Below, one piece after another: positions 53,972 through 64,000 of a stretch of DNA of 64,000 nucleotides (positions within the stretch are counted from its first letter, which is position 1; every line of letters starts with the position of its first letter). The stretch lies in the NCBI GenBank assembly GCA_030077755.1, contig JAQJZZ010000012.1:620001-684000 (forward strand), given 5' to 3'. A program made the translations under genes and the position numbers. The stretch comes from Filosporella fistucella (taxonomy: Eukaryota > Ascomycota > Leotiomycetes > Helotiales). The notes beneath the pieces are model-generated. The model worked only from the letters and a program-made list of their open reading frames with translations. It was not told the DNA's origin and did no database searches.

Positions 53972-56663
53972 ATGGATACCTTCACCTGTGCATACAGCGG
54001 ATGCGGCAGAACTTTTGCCCGCAAAGAACATCTGAGACGGCATGAGAAAAGCCACGACCCAAAGAATCACTTTGTCTGTCACATATGTGATAGAACCTTC
54101 AATCGCAAGTGAGTCACAACTTTGTTTTCTGTACATTGCAACACGTTTTTTTCCTATATAGATCGCGTGACTTCATGCCTATGTCACGTGTTTTCACTAT
54201 ATCAACTAGGTAAGAGAGTTCGGCCAGCTTGACATTTTGGTCCAGATAGTTGTAGAACTCGGATTGCTCACGCAAAGCCGTCAAGAAAGGCATTTCGAAG
54301 GATCCTTAATCTACAACCAGGCAATCATAATCGTCAGTGCGGCCAGATTCTTCGAGTTCTTCCTTGCTCTGTCCCCCGGATCCAGTGGATGTTGGTTGGT
54401 CAGACCAGCCCGGACTTAGCGACACTCTGGAGCTTAATCGCGTAAATGAGGATATCTCTGTGATCCCAAATATCCTCCGAGCTGACATAAAACAGGGATA
54501 GTCTGCAACGACATGTAATCCTCCATGGGGACGTCTTTAAGCCTGCACCTTCAGGACGAAGCAAGAGAGCGTGTCTCGCTTGTCGGTCTGGAAAAACGAA
54601 GTGTGATGGGAATGAGCAATGTTCTACATGTGTAAGAAGAGGTATCGAATGCAAATATCGCGAGCAAGATCAGGATGCTCCTGGAGAACCAGACGATTCT
54701 CCTCCAGGGCGACAGAGATCGAGCAGTACCATCGATCCGGAGATCCGCCATTCTTCAGTACCCACGAGCACCTCATCTACCCTGATAGACTCGACAGTAC
54801 CTCCACCTACAACCTCTGGCGGCTCCTTGGTTCCCAATGGGGTTCTTGTAGACTGGGTTAGCAATATCCAAATACGACAGGATCCTGAAATAAATTTGGA
54901 TGATAACCAATCAGATCCGCAAACGGATGCGTACTTGGATGCTTATTACACCTCTTTCCATCATCGATGGCCAGTGGTACACCGTCCTTCTTTGGAAGAC
55001 GAGGGTAGCCGCACAAGCCCTATATTTCTATCAGTTAAGATGGTCGGAGCTTGGCTTCTAGGAACAGCAGAGTCACGAAGGCTAGCTATTGCTACCCATA
55101 GTGTATTGATGGAACATATAACACCGCAACTGGTAAGTTGATATTGTACTCTGGATGCACGTCGAGATCGAAGGCAGCTGGCTGACGTTGATCATAGTGC
55201 AATGTGACGTCACATGACAGGTTTCAACAATCTTTCACAGCAGGTCTTTGCCAGACAGCTTTGCTAAATATCATATTCACGATATATTATGGAGTGAGCA
55301 GCTGTCATATCGATAGCGTAGGTGAAAATCTGACACGCTATAGAATGACCAGGCAATATCGCGCGCATCGATTTTGCGAAATCTATTGGTTGCTGCCCTG
55401 CGAGAAGTCGGCTTCTTTCAATCAGAAACAGCCTGGGTAGACGAAAAGCTAGGATATTTCCTGCCCATGAGGCTTGTAAAACTTGGACAAAGACAGTCGT
55501 AAGAAAGGATAGACTGGATTATGTGGATATTACTAATTCGTGTCAGCCTCTCGACAATGCTATACAAGGTAGACGCATACTTGAACTTGGTCAGGAATCA
55601 ACCCGCGACGATCATGCCTGAAGAATTGCATTACCCATTGCCGGGCACATTTGCCCTATGGAACGCGGATGGCCTTCATGTTTGGGAAGAGAGACAACTG
55701 ATCGAACCTATGTATCGGTCCCAGAAATCTGTTTGCAGCCTGATAAATGATAGCGGTATGGACTCTGGCGTCACTATACCCATGTTGATAGAGGATGTAC
55801 AAATCTGTCTCTGTTCAACTCAATCGGATGTCTGGAGAGTGATGGAAATTGGACAGTGTGAGATCAGCGCCGTTTTGCGGAAAGATGCTCTTAGAAGACG
55901 ACTGGATCTCCTGAAAGAGAAGTTGAATCGGATGGCCAATCAAGCAGAGCAAAATGTGGAGTTCGGCCAAGAGTCTTTTCTGCCTTTGAGGCATTACTTT
56001 GGTTTTGAGGACCACTCCCAACCCGGCTGGCAAGATATAGTCGTTGCTCGAGTTCGGTGCTTGCTTTTCGACTCGTTCATGCTCTACAACCTCCTTAACC
56101 TTCATCTCGGCGTCGATATCGCAACCCTGACCCAACTTGCAAAGGACAGACAATTATCTCCCCTCGAGGAAGCTTCCGAGGTGCATCGTATCGCCAGAGA
56201 ACATCGCCATAATTCCATGAGATTATGGGCGGGGACATCGGTTGCTCGGTGGACATTGTGCCATGCTGTGGACATCCTATCCGCTCACCGCACGGTGAAG
56301 CAGGGTTCAGAATGGGCAAAAGGAATCGATAGCAGATTTGCAGACCCTATCACACACGTGGCCCTCTGTGTGGCGGCTCTTGTCGTCTGGGCTTTTGCCA
56401 ATTGTGACGAAATCGGCTGTGATATGTGCTGTCCTGCATCTCTTGCTCATGTCGAGCTTACTCAGTGGAGCAAAGCGAACACATACCAAAAAGATAAAGA
56501 GGACTGGATTGAGAGTGGAATTGGTGGAAGAGCTCAAGTTGCTGGAATCCAGCTGTGTCGATGTAATACCCAGTTTTTGATGGCTCAGTTCCAGATGTGT
56601 TTACCAGAGAAATGGGGTGCTGCCGATATTATTGCGCCAGGTCTCTTTACCAGCGCAGGCTAG
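53972..56663 (+). CDS. Transcription factor with C2H2 and Zn2Cys6 fingers
   Basis: Five exons (53972-54108, 54496-55132, 55198-55293, 55344-55498, 55547-56663) encode 713 aa. Two C2H2 fingers come first (FTCAYSGCGRTFARKEHLRRH and FVCHICDRTFNRK-DSLQRH). A Zn2Cys6 cluster follows near residues 72-99, with spacing C-x2-C-x6-C-x5-C-x2-C-x6-C (start ACLACRSGKTKC). The fungal-specific middle domain starts AYLDAYYTSFHHRWPVVHRP and includes CQTALLNIIFTIYYG, LREVGFFQSETAWVDEK, YFLPMRLVKLGQRQS and LCRCNTQFLMAQFQMCLPE. Introns 2-4 (65, 50 and 48 nt) restore these blocks. Intron 1 is 387 nt and interrupts finger 2. It is divergent from the NmrA-type gene, which may be its target. Confidence 0.85.
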
Positions 56664-57148
56664 ATTAAAGAATTTGGGCTTAACTAAAGCTAGGCACTTT
56701 TATGTAAGAAGGTATTCGGTACCACCCTTACTGTCCCAAGATCTCGGTCAAGACAGACTGGAACACGGCAGTTTCCGCGCTCGGACAGTCGGGCTGAAGT
56801 CGTCCATACCTCATCCAGAGTCTCGAAAGCTTATTGAAATGGCATGCAATCGCGTTCGTCGTTCCACGGCAAGAAACGTAAAACCTGTTTTCTGAAACGC
56901 GCTTATTAGCTTCCAGAAGGGAAGACGTAGCTGGTACCAGGACAGTCGTTGGACCTCCTTTGGATTGAGTTCTCACGAAACACCGCAGGTTCCACGAGAT
57001 CTGCTGCTAAGAAATATAATGTAAGCCAGGTAGTTATACAAGATAGAGCCTGCTCCGTATCCTTACTTCACACTGCTGAACTTTTATGAAGGTTGTTCTC
57101 TGCTTTTCGCCGTGCGATATTCACTCGTTCAATGGGTACTGTTGAAAA
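56664..57148. other. Intergenic region, no gene seen
   Basis: 485 bp between the factor gene and the rhodopsin-like gene. No convincing ORF. Confidence 0.4.
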
Positions 57149-58558
57149 ATGTCTGCGGTAAGTTTCCTCTGTAATATTGATTCATCTATGCACCGTCACA
57201 TGGTTTATTTTGTTTTGAAGTCCAAATATGTCGTACTGTTTAGACAAGTATAATCGCTCAAGTCACGTGGTTATCTCCTCACATGCTTGACGTACTTCTC
57301 ATCAAAACTCAAATACTGTTGTATCAATACTAAGGAACCACATAGCCACAAGACGTACTAGCTCTTGAAAGTCGTGTACCTGCAGTTCTAGCAGGTACAA
57401 TCCTCCCAACGATTATCGGGTCAATTTTCGTCCTCGCTCGCCTCTATACCCGAACCTTCCTTACCAAAAACTGGGGTCCAGATGACTCTCTTATCACTAT
57501 TTCCTGGGTAAGCAGAAACACTATGAGTGTTTGATATAGCTAACAACAATAGCTCGTCAGCATCGCACTCGCCATCGAAGACTGCTTATTCACTCGCTAT
57601 GGCACAGGTCACCATGCCTTTCTCCAGACCATCCCTGACATAATCGCTACTATGAAACTAGCATTCAGTTCTCGCATCTTGTATCAATTCATCCTTTGTA
57701 CAACCAAATCTTCCATCTGTCTTTTCTATCTGCGTGTATTTTATGATAAAACGAGCAAAATATGTATCTATTCGATCCTTGCCTTTACTGTTGTCACTTT
57801 CCTGGCCATCGAACTTGCTTTCGTATTTGCTTGTACGCCTGTTTCTGGTGCGTGGACGCTGGGTGAACAGAATTGTTTGAAGCCGCAACCTAGCTTTTGG
57901 GCTAACACTATATGTAATGTGTTGGCTGATATTGCACTCATGATTTTCGTGGTTCCAAGACTCGGTATGTCGTTCCAGGCGTCGAGACAATTTTAGTGGA
58001 TTAACAAAGAATACAGCACCCCTCAAAATGCCGATGCGTCAAAAGATGATTCTAGTTGGAATAGTGAGTCTCGGGTTTCTCGTAATTATAGCTGCGATCG
58101 TGAGACTGCATAGAATATTGAGGTTTAACACCACTGACGATTTTGCCTGTACGTCCCCACTTTCCCTCGTTGTCCCGATCCATGGCTTCAGGCCAAAGAA
58201 CGGTGTTGATTATAAATCAGGGAATGGATACGATATAACGACTTGGACTTCTATCGAGATCAACACGGGATTAGTTTGTGCTTGTGCGCCTTGCATACGC
58301 CCGCTTCTGAGGCAGATTGCGCCCAGGCTGTTGGGAAGTCTAAAGACAGGAACAAGGACGCATAGAGATGGCGACAGCCGACATATGCAAAGATCATTTG
58401 GAAGTAAGAGAGCAGCAGAGGCTATTGAATTGGGGAGTAATGAAGGCACGGGAGAAGTTGGTGCTATGTGGAAGAAGGACGGGAAAATAAGGAGGCATAA
58501 CGAGCGCGAATTAACACTTGAGACCTCTGAACCGAGTAGTAAGGGTTCAGTGCCTTAA
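57149..58558 (+). CDS. Rhodopsin/SAT4-type seven-TM fungal membrane protein
   Basis: Five exons (57149-57157, 57346-57507, 57553-57964, 58017-58148, 58221-58558) encode 350 aa. Family features: VLARLYTRTFLTKNWGPDD at the first loop (RLYTR...WG.DD), TTKSSICLFYLRVF, ELAFVFACTPVSGAW, then NTICNVLADIALMIFVVPRL, IAAIVRLHRILRF, and WTSIEINTGLVCACAPCIRP. These are the blocks of the fungal 'rhodopsin domain' (PTH11/SAT4-like) integral membrane proteins, whose ligands are mostly unknown. The C-terminus is a basic, Ser-rich cytoplasmic tail. Exon 1 is only 9 nt (MSA) before a 188-nt intron, so the exact start is less sure. The exon 4/5 junction gives FAW-NGYDITTWTSIEI; the acceptor at 58220 is the only one in phase. 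Confidence 0.8.
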
Positions 58559-58795
58559 CACAAATGGAGAACATGAGACTCAAGACAGGATGTTTTCCGT
58601 GTTTTTTTTACAAGCAATTCATAGGTATTCATTTAATGTTAATACTCCGATTGTTGAATCATTAACTTCAATAGCAGCTTCTGCTCCAAGAAGTATTTGA
58701 TATCCCGAATCTCAAGCGCCTTGTAACAATCACAAAATGACCAATGGTTCCAGTAACTCCAAATCCAGTATAGTCATCGGACAGGTTCAGAATAG

Positions 58796-59465
58796 TCAAA
58801 ACCCATAGGTACAATCAACTCTCTGCTCCCACTCTCTCAACCGTACCTGCATCTCGACTATCCTCTCTCTAACTCTTGCCTCCTGACCCCCAGTACTACA
58901 GTCATCGAATGCAAGCCGTTCTTGGACAGTTTGGGGAGAGTGTAGATAAGGTATTATAGTCAACCTCTCGCTCGAAAATATCGATTTTCGGCTTCGTTTT
59001 CGTGGCGGGGTAAGATGTGATTTTGACGGACTATGATCTCTTTTTGAGGAGGCCTTGGGGGATGTCGATTGTTGATCAGTATCTGATTTGGGAGATGGAG
59101 ATGGTGGTGATGATTCGGGAGTAGCGGGATGTCGAGAAGTGTTGTGTATGTCGTGAGGAGGTGAAGGAGCGGGAAGTTGGAGGTTATGAAGGAAGTCTTC
59201 CAGGTCAATATCTAGGTCTTCGAAGTCGTTGAAATTGTACGAATCGTCGAAAATGGTTTGTGGAGATGAAGGTGGTGTAATCTGGCATAAATTGTACCGC
59301 CGAGACTGAGGAGATTGCGTAGAGGAGCTTGAGGCATATGGTGGGGTAAATTCAGGGGCTCGGCTGTCTGTAGCCGAGACCTGGTTAGGAAAGAGAGCGT
59401 GAAGAGTTGCCACTTGAGATTGTTAATATGAAGAATTAGATGCTCCTAACTTGGAGAAGCTTACT
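58796..59465 (-). CDS. Unrecognised acidic/Ser-Pro protein with a split start codon
   Basis: The long frame (59412-58796) has no in-frame ATG at its beginning. A 52-nt intron (GTAAGC...TTAACAATCTCAAG, 59464-59413) joins base A at 59465 to TG at 59412, making ATG and a 205-aa protein (MATLHALFPNQVSATDS). Upstream of that A the frame meets a stop with no other ATG. The protein is Ser/Pro-rich, with an acidic aromatic block DDSYNFNDFEDLDIDLEDFL that looks like an activation or docking segment. A PP-R-K-R-S-R-K basic cluster (TPPRKRSRKSIF) follows, then a C-terminal charged helix. It is probably nuclear. No family is recognised and no function is claimed. Confidence 0.65.
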
Positions 59466-60006
59466 TGTTATAATAATTTGTGCGTGGTAAATTCAAAGTA
59501 TCGGTGTGTGATATTGCAATATTGAACCGATGATGACGGAGCAACATGCCTCTTTAAACACCGATCCTGAAGGCAAAAGCATCTTGAGGCTCGAAGTGTT
59601 GCGAAAAACTGCGTTAAGAGGTTGCGAACAATCCAAATTGGATCAAAGAAAGCTTTATCGCAGCTGCGAGTAAGTTTTGGTCTTCAGCTGTAGGAAGGCA
59701 GGCTCGGGCTGCGTTGGTGAAGTGTATGGTACAGCATGCTGGACAGACTGCTTGTGCTTTTTGGGGGCCAAAAGTTACGCGCAGCTGCGATTTCCTTAGC
59801 CTGGCGAGGATGTCCCTAGGCAACCTCGATGCTCATGATGTATCTACCATTTGTCAAGCTACACCATCCGACAAAAAAATCAATTTGCTATTCCATAATC
59901 TAGTGAGACACTGCCAATCCTTCCGCTCTCCTGCGTGGAGAACTCCCATTGACAGAGGCACGTGAGATGAGGCCGTGACCCGTCTCAGCCTCAATCTCTC
60001 ACCACC
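59466..60006. other. Divergent intergenic region
   Basis: 541 bp with the 5' end of the split-start gene and the promoter of the large fusion gene. The ORFs at 59614-59965 on both strands mirror each other and were not accepted. Confidence 0.4.
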
Positions 60007-63000
60007 ATGGCTCCTCTCGAGGATACACAGTCGGACTGGAAAGAAATCATGGAGTTCAAAGCCAGCAAGCGGCTTCTGAGTTCTATGCAACTAAGTGATC
60101 TCACTATCTCCACGAATCCAACAGCTGGCAAACACAGACCCGACGGAGACGACCTGTCCGAGAGCGACCTGGATGAAGCTTTATGGAGCGAAAACGGAAG
60201 CACCTTCAGTGCCAGTCTCTCTGGTACTTCCTATTCTCGATCAACAAACACCCGTATAGGATCAACAATGTCCGTCACCAGCGACCTCGATCGTGATGAA
60301 ACATTTTCCCCTGCATCTCCGGCACTTTCTGTGCCAGATGATGTAGTTAAGACGGCCGCTCTGGAAAGCATCCCTTCTCTTGATGTATCGAAGACCTCTT
60401 GGTCTGAAGAGTCTATATTGTACTCGCGAGGCAATAAATATGCAGAGGATGATCTCGCCGTTTGTCCACATCCAACAAAACATGTTGATTACCTTTCCCA
60501 TTCCTGGAGGGAAGAAGATTTGTGGGCATCATGGAAATATCTCTCATCACACAAAAGAAAATACAACAACACGGCTCGGCTCGAAAATGCATCCTGGCGG
60601 AACTGGTCAAAAGCTATGTCAGAATTCAAAATGGTATCCCCTGAGTCCCTGAATTGGTACGTTATTTGCTCCCGCAGAACCCATACGGGCTCTAACCACA
60701 CATCAGGATGAAAGATCAGGATGTGACATGGCTTTATGGCCCACTCCAACCTGGATATGTTGAGGGACGTATCCGGGGACTATCGAAATCCCGATCACCC
60801 TCTCTCACGAGGATAATTGGTGTCCAAAAGCCGATTTTGAGAAGGAAAGCAAGATCTGAAAGAATGTTAGAGAAATCCCTCTCAACAGCATCACTCTTGA
60901 AGCAAGCAACTGCTGCTGTGGAGGCGCAACGAGCCGAGAATAATAATATCCTTCGATTCGATGGAGCTGACTTGGACCGGTTTCCGTCACGGAGGGACAT
61001 CAAAATGAGCGCGGTATCCCCCGACATGCTACCAGCTACAACTATAAAGAGAAAGGGTATTCATTTCAACGAGAAAGTGGAGCAATTCATTGCCTTAGAT
61101 GTTACGGATGACGAAGAGGATGAAAACCTTGCAAAAGAAAACGTGCCATTGACGAGACTAACAGAGAGGCTGAAATCGAGCCAATCAACTGTCATGCCTA
61201 TGCTTGAAAACAGGACAATTGCAGTGTTGCCGAATACTACTCTCAAACATCTCACTGATGGCACTGAGCCTGCCCCCACTGGTTGCTCTGATATTGCAGA
61301 ATTAGACAGAAGCTTTTTCGATTTGAAAAAGCATGGAGGAATCGGCGAAGATGACAAAAATGCAGATGACCACCGTCGCTCTGACCGCACTGAAGGAAGG
61401 TCAACAGTCCAGCAATATCGAAGACTTCAAAGTCCTTCAGGGACCGAATTGCTTGCCAAATCAGTGGATGAGACACCCAATACCTCATTCGATATCTCGA
61501 AATTACACTTCAAGGAACATGACGTTACATTATTTGAAGCTGCCTTTCCCGGCGTCAAGCAGTCGTTGCACATTGCCAATAGTAAATATCTGGGCTTTCA
61601 CACGGAGGTAGATGAGCAGGCTGAACCTTCGGATGCGACCCAAGAGCCAATCAAGGACATGGGAGCGCCTAGAACATACCGTGAGCTAGCCCTCTCTAGT
61701 GTGATGAACGTGAACAAGGTACTTCTAAGGTATTGGGAGACCATGGATTCATTTGAACGGCACACAACAGTGGCTATCAAGGTGCCTATTATTCTAGGTA
61801 TAGTGGGTCTTGACATATGGTTTTCAACACTCCTCAATCCCGATCTTCGACTGTTCATGATACCTGTACATCAAGTGTATGCAATGGCGTTTTGTTTTTG
61901 TTTTGCTTGGAAGGTCAACCCATACATATTTAGCGCCAAGGCATTAAGAAATTCGATACCTGCCTACCTCTGGTTTGCTGTGGGTATATTTGGTATCATC
62001 AATTTGGAAGACTCGAATCTTTATCTCTCCATCTTTGAGGTGGCGGTTTGTGTATTTATGAGCTTATACCCCTGGGAGTTCTTGAAGGACAGTCGCAATC
62101 TCGGGAGGAGTGCACAACTCGCGTGCAGGGGAAAAGTATCCTTTCAAGAATCGCTAGAACAGAAGTACGGCGTTTACATGTTACAACAGTTTCGAATCCC
62201 ATTTTATGAGAAACGTTGGCATCGTCCGAGCGAAAGAAGTCAGAATGAGTGGGATCTCGGAGAATCTCTGCCACTTATCCCACCAGCAGATTGGAACAGA
62301 CTTGAGCACAAGAAGACTGATTCCCTCGGTGGTATTGTGGAGGTCCGCAAAGACTTTATTGCACGCTGGCAAAACGAACAAGAAGCCATCGCAAAGGAAG
62401 GAAATCAGGATGATCTAGACATCATAGATATATCATCTAAGGATGAAGGAGATGGAGAGTCATCTTCGCCAAGTATGGGTAGCAGCGAGTACGATGAGAC
62501 GAGAAGCAACGACAGCGATTATCGGGAGCTTTGTGAAAACGAAACAGACCCAGATCTGTCACGGGTTTTAGATCCGGAAAGACAAGCGCTCGTTGACCGA
62601 GTTATGGAACAATTTTGGGTGATCTTCAACCAACAATGGGATTCAAATTTCAGGGCTCACGCGGGAGGTTCAGCATCAAGCACTTCTGGTAGTCCAAACC
62701 CTCTTTTGCCATCCCGAGAAGGAGCATCCCCATCAGGCCAGCGGAAACGACAAAGAGGAGAGGGCGACTCTCCAGACGAAGAGAATAACGATGGGAACCC
62801 ACGCCCGCCTCGTAAGCGCACGGGACCAAATTCTCCATCCGAAGCTGGGTCAAGATTCGCGTGTCCTTTTCGGAAACATGATTCTCGGATATATACTATA
62901 CATACGCATAGAGTTTGTGCACTGTCGCACTGGGAGACTATTGCACGAGTAAAGTACGTGGTCGCGTTGTTCTCCCTACCTCCCGAGAATTGTACACCTA

Positions 63001-63944
63001 CAGCATGGAACTTTCAACCGTTATACTGACAAAACCACAGAGAGCATTTGTATCGCTGCCACCGCATCCCAATTCATTGTAAGCGCTGCTGGGTACATTT
63101 CAAGACCCAATCACAGCTGGACGCACATCTTACCGTCCCGGCGTCCGAGATATGCCAACTCACCTCTGGGACATTGCCGGAAGGCATAACATCCGAACAA
63201 GAGCGTAAACTTCGAAGCAGAAAAAAGACAACAAAAGATCAGGACGATGACGACAGATGGAAAGAGATGTTCAGACTCTTGTTCCCCGGCGAAGAAGTCC
63301 CATCACCGTATTTCGAGGCGCCGCAAGATGAACCTCCTTTATCACCGGATACGCAGCATCTCGCGTCATACGAAGCCTATATTCGCCGCGAGCTACCACG
63401 GCTAGTAAGGAGTAATATTGAAGAAGTAGTGCGCCGGGAAATGCAGCCTCTCGAGGCGTCGCTCATTGGCAATCTTGTCGGAATCATTCAAGACTGCCAG
63501 GATCGAGTATTCAGATCTTACCGCGAGACACAGCGATTTGATGTCGAGGAGATGGATATGTTGAGCAGCACTGGAAATGAAAGCGAAGATGTGCGAAGTG
63601 ATGGAGTGACCAGTCGACAAGAACGAGAAGACGAGTTCTTAGACGCTGTGTTCAAAGCGCCACCTTCGCAAAGTCCTGAAGTTGACACGGTCTTTGGAGA
63701 GGAAGCGAGTTCTTTGCCATCACTCACAGAAGATTTGGTGATCTCAGACTCGGGATATGGAAGCGAACAATTGGCTCCGTGCCATTGCGCGGGTCCTTGC
63801 TCCTGCGCAGAGAATCCTGATTTGAAGTTTGCGGGGTCAGCAGATGATGTGTTGGGAGAAAGTAGTGGAGTAGAAATGGACATGCGATGGCAGGAGTGGG
63901 ATATGCCTCCCGCTTGGGACAATGGCATTGACTGGACAAGTTAA
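60007..63944 (+). CDS. Reg1-like PP1 regulator fused to membrane and zinc-finger modules
   Basis: Three exons (60007-60656, 60707-62953, 63041-63944) encode 1266 aa with no stop between modules. N-terminal part: HVDYLSHSWREEDLWASWKY, ARLENASWRNWSKA and VSPESLNW-MKDQDVTWLYGPL, the GATA_AreA/Reg1 region of Glc7 regulators in glucose repression. It is followed by the PP1-docking-like KGIHFNEKVEQFIALDV. Middle part (about residues 570-675): three to four hydrophobic segments (VPIILGIVGLDIW, HQVYAMAFCFCFAW, YLWFAVGIFGIINL, VAVCVFMSLYPW). C-terminal part: FACPFRKHD...VCALSHWETIARVK-EHLYRCHRIPIHCKRCW and SQLDAHLTV, the atypical C2H2 module of a widespread fungal family, with its usual RRELPRLVRSNIEEVVRREM helix. 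Usually these are separate proteins. Either this is a true fusion or two genes are wrongly joined by an open frame. Confidence 0.75.
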
Positions 63945-64000
63945 TTGTAGATTAGGAATTTGTTAAAAGTTGGTGTTGGGAATTCAACACCACCTTGGAT

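Noticed and set aside
54237..54419. 60-codon ORF inside the long intron of the transcription factor gene
   Set aside because: Including it as an exon would break the second zinc finger; no conserved content.
55205..55212. Perfect TGACGTCA (CRE-like palindrome)
   Set aside because: It falls inside an exon of the transcription factor gene, and another occurs inside a coding exon near 48750; no regulatory context.

Overview
The window is nuclear DNA of a filamentous ascomycete (Pezizomycotina). Genes are densely packed on both strands, most carry several short GT-AG introns (mostly 41-102 nt) with CTAAC/CTGAC-type branch sites, and typical filamentous-fungal families are present: a HET-domain gene, DUF6594, a SAT4/rhodopsin-like membrane protein, a C2H2 plus Zn2Cys6 regulator, and Dal5-type transporters. 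The overall gene style suggests Leotiomycetes, but that is an inference. All exon joins below were worked out by hand from splice signals, reading phase and family resemblance. No search was run.

0-16 kb: a gene cut by the left edge (minus strand), S-adenosylmethionine decarboxylase with a long AUG-free leader, a small SnoaL-like protein, then two paralogous Dal5-type MFS transporters in inverted orientation on either side of a HET-domain gene. 15-27 kb is mainly housekeeping: mitochondrial ribosomal protein mL57 divergent from histone acetyltransferase Rtt109, a decayed SNF2-type helicase gene, Ugo1 divergent from mitochondrial ferredoxin Yah1, and Rrp15 divergent from SRP54.

27-38 kb: an unrecognised gene, a 3.6 kb gene-poor stretch, Nob1 and Nop10 (both ribosome/snoRNP biogenesis), an F-box-like gene and another unrecognised gene. 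38-49 kb: a large basic nuclear-type protein, protein phosphatase inhibitor 2 (Glc8), a four-TM protein with a long Ser-rich tail, a DUF6594 membrane protein, and a host gene carrying a retropepsin-like aspartyl protease domain.

49-64 kb looks accessory: a secreted berberine-bridge-type FAD oxidoreductase, an NmrA/isoflavone-reductase-type protein, a divergent dual-finger transcription factor, a rhodopsin-like membrane protein, a small protein whose start codon appears to be split by an intron, and a 1266-codon open frame that joins a Reg1-like PP1 regulator to a membrane segment and a C-terminal zinc-finger module. No tRNA, rRNA, CRISPR array or intact transposon was recognised.
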